NCBI GenBank assembly: GCA_029465975.1
Contig: CM055754.1
Location: forward strand, 3,681,068 to 3,745,067
DNA length: 64,000 bases
From: Dallia pectoralis
Taxonomy: Eukaryota; Chordata; Actinopteri; Esociformes; Umbridae
Reading direction: 5' to 3'
Shown here: piece after piece, positions 1-10,267 of the stretch
Numbering within the stretch: the stretch's first letter is position 1
Layout of the letters: each line of letters opens with the position of its first letter
Position numbers and translations under genes: made by a program
Notes under the pieces: generated by a model
Database searches by the model: none
The model's input: the letters and a program-made list of their open reading frames with translations, nothing else
Told to the model about the DNA's origin: nothing

Positions 1-236
1 GCAGAGAGGAGAGAGAGGTGGGGGAGAGAGAGGTGGGGGAGAGGAGCAGAGAGGAGAGAGAGGTGGAGGAGAGGAGCAGAGAGGAGAGAGAGGTGGGGGA
101 GAGAGAGGTGGAGGAGAGGAGCAGAGAGGAGAGAGGTGGGGGAGAGAGAGGGAGTGAGAGAGAGGTGGGGGAGAGAGAGGTGGAGGAGAGGAGCAGAGAG
201 GATGCTGGGGCCTGGAGGAGGGGGTTGTGTTTTTGA
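1..236. repeat. GA-rich minisatellite
   Basis: Purine-only tandem array built from gagagaggtgggggag and gaggagcagagaggag blocks, cut by the window edge. On the other strand it is a pyrimidine tract. The reading frame through it (Gly/Glu/Arg-rich) is a by-product of the missing stops in purine repeats and is not a gene. It probably lies inside the akap6 intron that follows the last visible coding exon. Confidence 0.9.
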
Positions 237-617
237 AGATGTGATTGGTGTAGAGGTGTAGAGAGTTGGGGGGGGGGGTTAAGGGTAGAAGGGTAGAAGA
301 GGGTGAGGGTTGAGGGGTCTCTGGGGAGTGATGCATTGAGGTGCCTGGGGCCATCTTCTCCTCAGATTCTCATCTCCTCAGATCTCTGGCCGGCCTGTTG
401 CAGGCGATTAGGGCCTGGTGTGATCTGACCAGCCCGCTGAAGGTGTAGCATGCCAACGTGGACCCAACTAACTGCTTCTGACGGGCTGCGGCCAAGTGAG
501 CCACGAGCGAACGAAGCACGGTCAAACTCACTAGGTGAGGAGCATCGAGACACCTCGCTAACTGACTGGAAGTCGCACACATGTTTATCCACGACCAAAA
601 TGGCCACCTTGTGCCTG

Positions 618-925
618 TACAGCACTATACTACAGCACTATACTACAGTACTATACTACAGCACTATACTACAGCGACTATACTACAGTGACTATACTAC
701 AGCACTATACTACAACACTATACTACATCACTATACTACAGCACTATACTACAGTGACTATACTACAGTGACTATACTACAGCACTATACTACAACACTA
801 TACTACAGCACTATACTACAGTGACTATACTACAGCACTATACTACAGCACAATACTACAGCACTATACTACAGCACAATACTACAGCACTATACTACAA
901 CACAATACTACAGCACTATTCTACT
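618..925. repeat. 15-16 bp minisatellite
   Basis: About 20 copies of a unit close to cagcactatactaca, with variants cagtgactatactaca and caacactatactaca. The plus-strand reading frame through it (Thr/Tyr-rich) is a repeat artefact. Confidence 0.9.
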
Positions 926-1534
926 GCCGCTTTCTTTATATGAGACTAAGAGAAAACCCAGTCAACTCAATGCCACCAGCGACGCGCCGATATGGACCTC
1001 TGACAGATGGTCACCTGGAGGTATTAGTCAGAGATGACAAGGTAAAACACTCCTGGATGCTGGATTTATGATCTCCAGATGGACAGGGGATGAATAGCAG
1101 CTCAGCTCTGTGATAACGTACAACAAGTCAACACAAACACAATACAACTAAAAACCAATACGTCTCACGGAGGTACACTGAATTACACCAACGACAAATA
1201 GGAAAGTATTAAATAATGACCGCATTGTGCTTTTTCTTGGTCTACGTTTCAGGTGACAACGTAGAAATGAAGAGAAAGGAACCGAACGCTGGCCATCGAT
1301 CGCACGGCGACAGGGCGCAGATCTCAACCGGTTGACGCATGCCGAGCGATCACGAGGGAAGGTTGACTTTTGTCAAAGATAATCGTGTATGACGGAATGC
1401 AACAGGTTATGAATTATAGAGTTCAGTAGAATAAATTGTCACTTGAAATTCCATTTACTTTCAGTGTTGGTATGTAGAACTAAGAATGTAATGTTTATAG
1501 CTCAGAAATAACTCCCAGGATGTCTGATGGTGTT

Positions 1535-1769
1535 GTAAAGAGCACAGTATCAGTATGCTATGATCTAGTATATAGTGTGTACCAAACAGCACACTAGCCC
1601 CTATGTAAAGAGCACAGTATCAGTATGCTATGATCTAGTATATAGTGTGTACCAAACAGCACACTAGCCCCTATGTAAAGAGCACAGAATCAGTATGCTA
1701 TGATCTAGTATATAGTGTGTACCAAACAGCACACTAGCCCCTATGTAAAGAGCACAGTATCAGTATGCC
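1535..1769. repeat. 70-bp tandem repeat, 3.3 copies
   Basis: The word taaagagcacagtatcag recurs at 1536, 1606, 1676 and 1746, a spacing of exactly 70 bp. The copies are nearly identical (cagaat for cagtat in copy 3), so the expansion looks recent. A GACA/GAGA-rich tract follows at 1766-1872. Confidence 0.92.
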
Positions 1770-1901
1770 AGATAGACATACAGAGAGACAGACAGAGAAT
1801 GAGACAGACAGAAAAACAGAGAGTGAGACAGACAGAAAGTCAGAGAGACAGACAGAAAGTCAGAGAGTGAGACTGTATCTACAATCCTGGGCGGGTTTGT
1901 G

Positions 1902-2380
1902 TAGTCAGTGGCCCCAATGGCTAGTGGCCCCCATGGCTAGTGGCCCCAATGGCTATTGGCCCCAAAGGCTAGTGGCCCCAATGGCTAGTGGCTCCCATGG
2001 CTAGTGGCCCCAATGGCTAGTGGCCCCAATGGCTAGTGGCCCCAATGGCTAGTGGCCCCCATGGCTAGTGGCCCCCATGGCTAGTGGCCCCAATGGCTAG
2101 TGGCCCCAATGGCTAGTGGCCCCAAAGGCTAGTGGCCCCAATGGCTAGTGGCTCCCATGGCTAGTGGCCCCAATGGCTAGTGGCCCCAATGGCTAGTGGC
2201 CCCAATGGCTAGTGGCCCCCATGGCTATTGGCCCCAATGGCTAGTGGCCCCAATGGCTAGTGGCCCCCATGGCTAGTGGCCCCCATGGCTAGTGGCCCCA
2301 ATGGCTAGTGGCCCCCATGGCTAGTGGCCCCCATGGCTAGAGGCCCCCATGGCTAGAGGCCCCCATGGCTAGTGGCCCCG
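1902..2380. repeat. 16-bp minisatellite
   Basis: About 29 copies of tggccccaatggctag, with variants carrying cccatggct, ccaaaggct, ctattgg or ctagagg. The variants are interleaved and not clustered. Confidence 0.93.
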
Positions 2381-2881
2381 GCCCCCAGCAGGGAGACTCT
2401 TTTCTTGACTCTTCATTTGCCAGCCGTTATAGAGTGGCCTTGTTAATGTGATTCAAAGAGCTGGATCGGCCATCAAGCTCAATCAATAGCGGTTTTATTT
2501 CGCGCCGTCTCTTCGGGCTCACTGGCCCCTTGTTACCGCTCTCCCAGGGGTACCGGAAGGCACCGTGGCCCGCCGTCGTGCCCAGCTCATATGCCCCGCC
2601 TCCCCTGGACTAACCACCCCCTGCCCCCGGACGCTACAAGCCAGCTGGAGCACGAGGCCAAACATTCAATCGGGACCTATTCCCCACCCCACACCACCCC
2701 CCACCCCAACACCCCCCACCCCAACCGCAGCATGGAGCCGCGGTAGAAAACAAGGCGATCTCAATCAATACTAATATGAGACGCCCGTCCCAATAACACG
2801 CGAATACATCTCCATTCAGCCTCAAGAACAGGTCACGAACCCAGCTCTGACAATCAGACAAGGTGCACAAACGCAAACAAA

Positions 2882-2998
2882 CACTCACACAATCACACAC
2901 ACATACATACATACATACACACACTCACACACACTCACACACACTCACACACACTCACACACACTCACTCACACACACTCACGCACACACTCACACAC
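2882..2998. repeat. CA-rich microsatellite (cacact/cata)
   Basis: Imperfect (CA)n with acactc and acatac interruptions. It is preceded at 2690-2730 by a C-rich tract of ccccacc units. Confidence 0.9.
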
Positions 2999-3229
2999 CT
3001 CAAGACTGACACACAGTTATGTACGAGGTTAGGAATATAATGGCATTTTGTTTGTGCTGGATGTTGGTGTCGTTTCCATAGGGAACACAGCAAACATGTT
3101 TTGATATACAGACATGCATATGGAGAGAATCCCCAAACAGGTTTTGATATACAGACATACATATAGACAGAATCCCGAAACAGGGAGAAATACAGGTGCA
3201 TATATGCTGGTCTCAGGATGTATGCAAAT

Positions 3230-3619
3230 GGGTGTGTGTGGTTATGCGTGTGTGTTTGTGTGTGTGTGCGTTTGGGTGCGCAGGTGTTTGTCTTGGTGTG
3301 TTTGTGTGTGTGAGTGTGTGTGTGTGTGTGTACTTTCCCATATGTTTGCTCTTCATAGGGTGAATGATTGCCAGAACTGCCACATGTCTCTTTGTATACA
3401 GTTATGTACTGTGTACGTTCATCTATGTAAGCCTGTTTGGCTTTGGCGTAAAAGAGAGAGATTGATAGAAAGAGATAGCAATGTTGTCTCAACATCTGAA
3501 TTTTGGGCTGCGCCTGTGTGTTTGTTTGTGTGTGTGTGTGTGTTGGTGAAAACAACTGTGTGTGTGTGTGTGTTGGTGTTGATGAGTGTGCAGGAATAAC
3601 AGGTGTGTGTGTGTCTCAC
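3230..3619. repeat. GT-rich microsatellites beside the akap6 splice donor
   Basis: Broken (GT)n tracts at about 3230-3340, 3515-3545, 3556-3580 and 3601-3616. On the sense strand of akap6 they are CA repeats, and the last begins within about 5 bases of the 5' splice site at 3620/3619. Confidence 0.88.
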
Positions 3620-3742
3620 CAAATGTGTCTCCAGGTAAAGCCTGAGGCTGTCGATTTCAGCTTTGGGTGGCATCCAGTTTTCTGTGGTCTCCAGGGCTTC
3701 CCTTAGCCAGCAGATAAACTCATCTAGTTGACTCACAAAACC
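3620..3742 (-). CDS. akap6: A-kinase anchor protein 6 (mAKAP), coding exon 4 of those visible
   Basis: A 123-bp exon of 41 codons, residues 751-791 of the assembled protein. On the minus strand a pyrimidine-rich acceptor ending tctctcag precedes GGT TTT GTG, and the exon ends CATTTG before the donor gtgaga. It reads GFVSQLDEFI then CWLREALETTENW and ends in LYLETHL. This matches the start of the first spectrin-like repeat of vertebrate AKAP6, the region used to dock at the nuclear envelope through nesprin-1alpha. Both ends are phase 0, which fits the upstream exon ending in a full GAG codon. The continuation of the repeat is not visible in the window. The frame open beyond 3620 is intron read-through into CA repeats. 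Confidence 0.93.
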
Positions 3743-3934
3743 CTGAGAGAAAAACAAGGACAGAGACACAGACAGACAATAAAGTCAATCTATGGTTTTT
3801 GTCAACATCAATGCTGATCTAGTTCTTTAGGCATATTTGAATTTCGCAGTAAAAATAAGAACTTAGTTATGGTCACAACGTCAAATCAAACAACATGTAC
3901 ACAGAACCCATCATATAGTAAATATACACTGATG

Positions 3935-4789
3935 TGTCAAAACAGTGTGTCAAAACAGTGTGCCAAAACAGTGTGTCAAAACAGTGTGCCAAAACAGTGT
4001 GCCAAAACAGTGTGTCAAAACAGTGTGCCAAAACAGTGTGTCAAAACAGTGTGTCAAAACAGTGTGTCAAAACAGTGTGTCAAAACAGTGTGTCAAAACA
4101 GTGTGCTAAAACAGTGTGCCAAAACAGTGTGCCAAAACAGTGTGCCAAAACAGTGTGTCAAAACAGTGTGTCAAAACAGTGTGTCAAAACAGTGTGTCAA
4201 AACAGTGTGTCAAAACAGTGTGCCAAAACAGTGTGCCAAAACAGTGTGCCAAAACAGTGTGTCAAAACAGTGTGTCAAAACAGTGTGTCAAAACAGTGTG
4301 CTAAAACAGTGTGCCAAAACAGTGTGCCAAAACAGTGTGTCAAAACAGTGTGCCAAAACAGTGTGTCAAAACAGTGTGCCAAAACAGTGTGTCAAAACAG
4401 TGTGCCAAAACAGTGTGTCAAAACAGTGTGCCAAAACAGTGTTTCAAAACAGTGTGTCAAAACAGTGTGTCAAAACAGTGTGCTAAAACAGTGTGTCAAA
4501 ACAGTGTGCCAAAACAGTGTGCCAAAACAGTGTTTCAAAACAGTGTGTCAAAACAGTGTGTCAAAACAGTGTGCTAAAACAGTGTGTCAAAACAGTGTGC
4601 CAAAACAGTGTGCCAAAACAGTGTGTCAAAACAGTGTGTCAAAACAGTGTTTCAAAACAGTGTGTCAAAACAGTGTGTCAAAACAGTGTGCTAAAACAGT
4701 GTGTCAAAACAGTGTGCTAAAACAGTGTGTCAAAACAGTGTGCCAAACAGTGTGCTAAAACAGTGTGTCAAAACAGTGTGCCAAAACTA
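3935..4789. repeat. 13-bp minisatellite, about 65 copies
   Basis: Head-to-tail copies of caaaacagtgtgt, with the second T of the tgtc step varying to tgcc, tgct or tttc. Because 13 is not a multiple of 3, the three frames are shifted copies of one 39-bp cycle that has no stop, so all three plus-strand frames stay open (Lys-Gln-Cys-Val-Lys-Thr-Val-Cys pattern). These frames are artefacts. Confidence 0.97.
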
Positions 4790-4900
4790 GTGTCACAGTG
4801 TACCTCGGTCATTTTGGACCAGACAGGATAGCTTTTGTTGCCCTCATGCATAAATGAGCTTTGGGCGTCCAACACCCTGTTGCCAGTTTGTGATTTGTCA

Positions 4901-5085
4901 CCCCACAAGCTGACCGGGAGCACCCCACAAGCTGACCGGGAGCACCCCACAAGCTGACCGGGAGCACCCCACAAGATGACCGGAAGCACCCCACAAGATG
5001 ACCGGAAGCACCCCACAAGATGACCGGGAGCACCCCACAAGCTGACCGGGAGCACCCCACAAGCTGACGGGAGCACCCCACACGC
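4901..5085. repeat. 22-bp minisatellite, about 8 copies
   Basis: The unit contains ccccacaagctgaccgggag plus two more bases. Central copies carry aagatgaccgg(a/g)ag. The minus-strand frames rich in Gly-Cys-Leu-Pro-Val come from this array. Confidence 0.93.
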
Positions 5086-5539
5086 CTGGACAGAACAACT
5101 TATCAGGTCTTTAATCCGGCCCATTTCACCTAAATCCAACATGTTGACTAGGAGAACTGATTGTTTGCTTATCATCTAATCTACACAGACCTTGACATGC
5201 GCAGTTGCTAGATGAGGAACAACGCTATTTGCTGTTTCAAACACAGTAACGATGATTTAAAGAAGATCTCCCCCACAGTAACAATTCTCTTGATCAGAAC
5301 AGGGTTTTAGCCTAAGAGCCGGATAGGAGAGAAGTAGTGGAAGATTGGAGAGGAGCATAGTGGAGGACACAGGATGGAAAGAAGAGAGAAGAGGAGAAGA
5401 GGAGGTGATCCGTGTGGCGTGTGACTACTGCCATCTGCTGTTGAGAAAAAGAATAACTTCATTCCAACAGATGAACACAACAACAGCTAACCGGTGTTCT
5501 CTAACTCAATCACCTCACTGTCTGCCCCACTCTCCCCGA

Positions 5540-5700
5540 CCATCTCTCTCTCCCTCACTCCCCTCTCTCTCTTACTCCTCCTCTCTCTCACTCCTCCTCT
5601 CCCGCACTCCCTGCTTTACACTCTCCCTCACTCTCTCACTCCTCCTCTCTCCCTCAATCTCTCTCTCCCTCCTTCCCTCTCTTACTTTCCTTTCTTCTCC
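5540..5700. repeat. Polypyrimidine (CT-rich) tract
   Basis: Imperfect ctctcactcctcctctc-type sequence, low complexity, inside the akap6 intron. Confidence 0.85.
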
Positions 5701-6866
5701 TGGAGCCACAGGAAAGACAAGGGCCATGCTGGGCCTCAGTTGGTATAGTAGCTGGTTCAGTAATTACTCCTTCAGACTGGTCTAACCAGGACTTCACCCA
5801 ACCAGGACTTCACCCCTGGTCTACAGGATCGAGATGCAGTAAACCTTGACTGATTGAGGGGCGTACAGTAATTCATTCCAAACCCTTGAATTCAATACGA
5901 TCGTACCTCTCTCGCCCCACACAGCAGGCCTCCAGCACCTTATCTGACAGTGATGAAAATCAAAGAAATCAATAGAAATGGCCTTTCTTCAGATGCGGAT
6001 GGAGTTCCAGTATTGACGTTCCTGGATCTGACTTCTCAGCCCGTCTTTGATGTGGTTGTGGACGGCCGGGTTCTGAGGCCGGACGAAACCGGGTGCTGGT
6101 TCAAATGGACAACCGCTTGGCACGCTGGCATACAGGAGAGGGCATTGGTGATGTCCCTGCCAGGGCCATGCCCGGTAGCTAACTATTACAATACTCCCTC
6201 CCTAGTATCTCTCAATCTATTTATCTCTCTCCGTCACCTGCTTTTCCCCCTGTCTCTCCACATCATTTCTAAAACTAATATCCTTTCGGTGTGCAGTGGG
6301 CTGGCAGTATCTGGACACATTAGCCGGTTAGACGGGTACATTACAGCAGAACAGGTACTGGCTGATGGATAATAGGAACCAGAAGTTTCTCCACTTCTCC
6401 CCAGACAGGGACGTTAGGAGCATTATCTCCTCATCCTCCCTCTTCCTCAGCCAGGGAAGCTTTCATCCCAGATGAATACACAGCCCGTGGCCACAACAGC
6501 CTCAACGGCAGGGCCTAACTTGTCACAGAATGTGTTTGTGGGCCAGTGTAACGGGCCAGCGAGGCGGGCGATCGTGGGGGGGAATAGTATACTTCTCTCA
6601 GGGAGAGAGAGAAAGACAGAGAGAGTGTGAGGGAGAAAGAAAGGGTGTAAAAAAGATTAAAAAAGGCAGAGGAGAGATGAGAGGGAGAGAAGGAGGAAGG
6701 GAGTGGAGGAGTCTGCGTCACACTTCACTAGGCCCCTGAGACGCCCCCGGTAGAACCTTCAGCTGCCAGCTGTCTGTTGCCATGAGAATGAAGTCATCTC
6801 CAGAGGCCTGCATGCTAATGTAATCAATCACCTGCCTGTGTGACACGTATCAGCTCAGGTGGTGCG

Positions 6867-7229
6867 CCTGACTGCTTCTATCTCACAGTGCTAACCTGAC
6901 TGCTTCTATCTCACAGTACTAACCTGACTGCTTCTATAGCACTGTGAGATAGAACCTGACTGCTTCTATCTCACAGTGCTAACCTGACTGCTTCTATCTC
7001 ACAGTACTAACCTGACTGCTTCTATCTCACAGTACTAACCTGACTGCTTCTATCTCACAGTACTAACCTGACTGCTTCTATCTCACAGTACTAACCTGAC
7101 TGCTTCTATCTCACAGTACTAACCTGACTGCTTCTATCTCACAGTACTAACCTGACTGCTTCTATCTCACAGTACTAACCTGACTGCTTCTATCTCACAG
7201 TACTAACCTGACTGCTTCTATCTCACAGT
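6867..7229. repeat. 28-bp minisatellite, about 13 copies, one unit partly inverted
   Basis: The unit starts ctgactgcttctatctcaca and continues with 8 more bases. In the third unit, 6938-6954 reads agcactgtgagatagaa, the reverse complement of the matching part of the second unit. The right edge abuts an L2-type LINE fragment. Confidence 0.93.
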
Positions 7230-7655
7230 CTACAATCTGCAGTCTCTACACGACCTACACACCTCCAGGACGCTGAGGCGTGCAGTAAAGATAGAGGCCG
7301 ATCCCTCTCACTGTGGAGATGGACTATTCAGAACTCTCCCCTCTGGCAGAAGGTTGAGGTCTTTCAGAATCAAAACCTCTCGCCACAAGAACAGTTTCTT
7401 TCCTTCAGCTGTAGGCCTTGGGAACATGCCCCAGGTACCAAACTAACTGACAATAGCCTGCTCCCCACATTCACATTCACTCAGAAATCTCAATGCACCG
7501 AATTTTTTTATATTTTACATATTGTAGTATTTTATTGTATTCTACTGTTCGTATTTGTTTAGTACATGTGTATTCATTGTTGCAGTAACAAGACAGAACA
7601 AATTCCTTGTTTGTTGTAAACTTACTCGGCAATAAAAGTCTTTCAGATTCAGATT
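7229..7655 (+). mobile_element. L2-type non-LTR retrotransposon, 3' end fragment
   Basis: A frame from about 7240 reads SLHDLHTSRTLRRAVKI, then ADPSHCGDGLFRTLPSGRR, then NSFFPSAVGLGN. This is the typical C-terminal end of the reverse-transcriptase ORF of fish L2/CR1-clade LINEs (Pro-Ser-Gly-Arg-Arg followed by Asn-Ser-Phe-Phe-Pro). After it comes a 3' tail containing acaaattccttgtttg and ggcaataaaagtc, ending in gattcag repeats, as seen at the 3' ends of these elements. The 5' part of the element is absent, the usual result of truncated reverse transcription. It is non-autonomous and sits in the akap6 intron in antisense orientation. The exact clade name is uncertain. Confidence 0.78.
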
Positions 7656-8649
7656 TCTGAATCTGAATTCTTCAACAGTCTCATAGACTGGGGCTCAACA
7701 CACCACAAAGATACAGTGAGAACAAAAACATGTTGAACCCCAGTGAGACAGAAAAAGGAGCGAACATACTGACGTTCTGTCCCAGAGCAACTCAGGTCAT
7801 ATTGCGAACCAGGTTGTTGCTGTAAATGGGGTTTGCAGCGAACTAAGTTTGGAAAATAAAGAATGAAATAGAGGAAATGTGAGATGAATCCTGTTTAAAA
7901 AAATTGGTGGGAGGGCATCATTGTTTTTACTGATTGGAATTACAATCATGTTCAATTATAGCATGGTATATAGCCCTGTCAATGTGACTTTTTCATTCAA
8001 TAAATGTTTTTGACGAGATTTGAACATTATGAATTTGCATATTGCAGGAAAAGTAGCAGCAGCCAATCAGAAGATTTCAATGTGTGGCTCACTGGCGCCA
8101 TGTATTTTATTGAGTAAAAGGTATTATATTTAGAAATAATTTTACTGATTAAATTAAATTTCTTCACTCCATCTTTACTATAAAAATAATAATTCCACTT
8201 TGGGTTATTCAAACTGGTTTAAATACGCTTTCTTCATCGCACAGAGAAGGCTGCCGTCATTCTCTGTTTCAACCAGCAGGTGGCATTAATACCCAGTGTG
8301 CTATTCCGGCTATAACAACGTTAGTGTTTTCGACTAGAGACATAAGTGGTAGACTACATTAGACATACATAGACTGTCAACTGACTGAGGCTAAATCTGA
8401 AATCACACCCTACACCCTATGTAGTGCCCTATATTTAGGCTTCCTGTCTGGCTGGCTTGTATGGGTTGTGCAACTCATCACATCCCAATAATGGCATTGC
8501 GGAGAACAGCTGGAGGGGATCGTCAGGACAACACAGAGTCAGTTAGTGCCTCCGTCACCATGCCTCCCTGAATATCCACGAGAATAACATCCATCTGTTA
8601 TGAAGCAGACACTTCTGAGGGCTATCTATGTCTGGCAAGTATGGAGTCT

Positions 8650-9402
8650 TCCTGCTTACTCTCCCCTTTACTCTCCCCCTCTCTCTCCACCTCTCTCTCT
8701 CTCTATCTCTCTCTCTCTCTCTCTCCACCTCTCTCTCTCCCCCTGTCTCTCTCCTTTTCTCCCTCTCTCTACCTCTCTCTCTCCAGCTCTCTCTCCCCAC
8801 CTCTCTCTCCCCACCTCTCTACCTCTCTCCACCTCTCTCTCTCTCCCTCTCTCTCTCCACCTCTCTCTCTCCACCTCTCTCTCCCCACCTCTCTCTCTCC
8901 ACCTCTCTCTCTCTCCCTCTTTCTCTCCACCTCTCTCTCTACCTCTCTCTCTCTCTCTCTCTACCTCTCTCTCTCTCTCTCCCCCTCTCTCTCCCCACCT
9001 CTCTCTCTCTCTCCACCTCTCTCTCTCTCCCCACCTCTCTCCCTCTCTCTCTCCACCTCTCTCTCTACCTCTCCCTCTCTCTCTCTCTCTCTACCCCTCT
9101 CCCTCTCTCTCTCCACCTCTCTCTCTACCTCTCCCTCTCTCTCTCCACCTCTCTCTCTCTCTCTCTCTCTCCACCTCTCTCTCCCCACCTCTCTCCCTCT
9201 CTCTCTCCACCTCTCTCTCTCTCTCTCCACCTCTCTCTCTCTCCCCACCCTCTCTCTCTCCCCACCTCTCTCCCTCTCTCTCTCCACCTCTCTCTCTCTA
9301 CCTCTCTCTCTCTCTCTCTCTCTCCACCTCTCTCTCTCCCCACCTCTCTCCCTCTCTCTCTCCACCTCTCTCTCTCTACCTCCACCTCTCTCGCTCTGCA
9401 CA
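8650..9402. repeat. Long polypyrimidine tract (CT)n with ccacctctct units
   Basis: About 750 bp made almost only of C and T on the plus strand, in blocks of ctctctctc separated by ccacct, ctacct and ctcccc. All three plus frames are open (Ser/Leu/Pro), and the minus frames read Arg/Glu. None is a gene. It lies in the akap6 intron about 870 bp downstream (sense direction) of the long exon. Confidence 0.97.
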
Positions 9403-10267
9403 TTTCCAGGGTCTCTTGCTCTCTTCAAATCGTCAATTAGCTGCCAGCTTCTTGAGAGACCTGATTACATGCTCTTCATTATTTACCTAATGGTCTAATT
9501 ACATAGCGGGGTGAGAGACATTAACATGAGAGGCAGGCCAGCGGAAGAAACAGGGACTTATCAGTTTCTACGAGGCTGTGAGGGTAGAACGCATGTGTGA
9601 TGTGTTTGCTCTGGCGTCATGGTGGATTGGACTGTAAACTTCCTCCGCAAAACTGGAACTGGATCAGAACATCTGTGTATGTACGGGCTGCTGGCGATGC
9701 CTGTAGGTTCAGTCTGGGTAGTTGTCTTATGTAATAAATAATGTCCCCTGTCTGGCACACCAGGAGAGAAAGTAATGGCTGAACAGGGATGACAGCCAGG
9801 CAGATTGCATGAAAAAGCGTGGGTTGAATAAAGACAAAACGTCATTAAAAATACTATATTGTTTAGAATACTGTAATTACTGCGCGATCCGGAACAGCAG
9901 GTTAGAACTTGATCTCTAATTTCTAGGTGTTCTGAACAAGTCATAAACGTCAGTTGTCGACCACGCTAGGGAGATGGGAGTAAATGTATGTTGTTAATTG
10001 CTTGCGTACTAATGCCATATTGCCATGACGACAGTAACAACTGATCTGTTCATAAATCCCTGAATCTATAGCGTAGCTGCCAGTGAGGAACTGACCTTCG
10101 GATGTGTTGACATTCTGCGCCAATTCCTATTGACATCCTCATTATGCACAGAAAGGAATTAGCACACATTCCTAGTGTGGGAATACGTGAACTTTGGAGT
10201 GCGCCTTCTGACGTTGGATTCAGCATTGCAACGGCGAACAAAAACAATAACAGAACTGGGATTTTAC

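Larger units (their letters stand above)
237..3619 (-). other. akap6: akap6 intron, 3' part beyond the last visible coding exon
   Basis: This stretch follows the splice donor of the last recognisable akap6 coding exon on the minus strand. I looked for the next expected exon, the continuation of the spectrin-like region, and did not find it, so the intron probably continues off the left edge. It holds arrays at 618-925, 1535-1769, 1902-2380 and 2882-2998, with GT-rich tracts at 3230-3340 and 3525-3615. Between them 926-1534 and 2381-2880 are single-copy DNA in which I see no gene. Confidence 0.65.
3743..10267 (-). other. akap6: akap6 intron (6.5 kb) between the long exon and the spectrin-repeat exon
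   Basis: Bounded by donor gtaaaa at 10267 and acceptor cag at 3743. It contains the 13-bp array (3935-4789), 22-bp array (4901-5085), CT tract (5540-5700), 28-bp array (6867-7229), an L2-type LINE end (7229-7655) and a 750-bp CT tract (8650-9402). The stretches 5090-5535, 5700-6866, 7660-8645 and 9403-10267 look single-copy; I see no gene in them. Confidence 0.8.

Noticed and set aside
362..625. 87- and 70-codon minus-strand frames as the next akap6 exon
   Set aside because: Neither frame resembles the spectrin-like continuation of AKAP6, and the region has no clear acceptor-donor pair.
3869..4758. Cys/Lys-rich open frames up to 274 codons
   Set aside because: 13-bp repeat without stops; all three frames give the same shifted peptide.
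4810..4890. Possible akap6 exon on the minus strand (VLDAQSSFMHEGNKSYPVW)
   Set aside because: It is flanked by ag and gt dinucleotides, but it does not resemble any part of AKAP6 I know. The exons on either side already join in phase 0 to give the expected sequence.
8600..9498. Ser/Leu/Pro-rich open frames (up to 296 codons)
   Set aside because: Polypyrimidine tract; stops cannot occur in pure C/T sequence.
9561..9944. 127-codon minus-strand open frame in the akap6 intron
   Set aside because: No recognisable domain, Cys/Ser/His mixture typical of chance frames, no splice sites that keep the akap6 frame.
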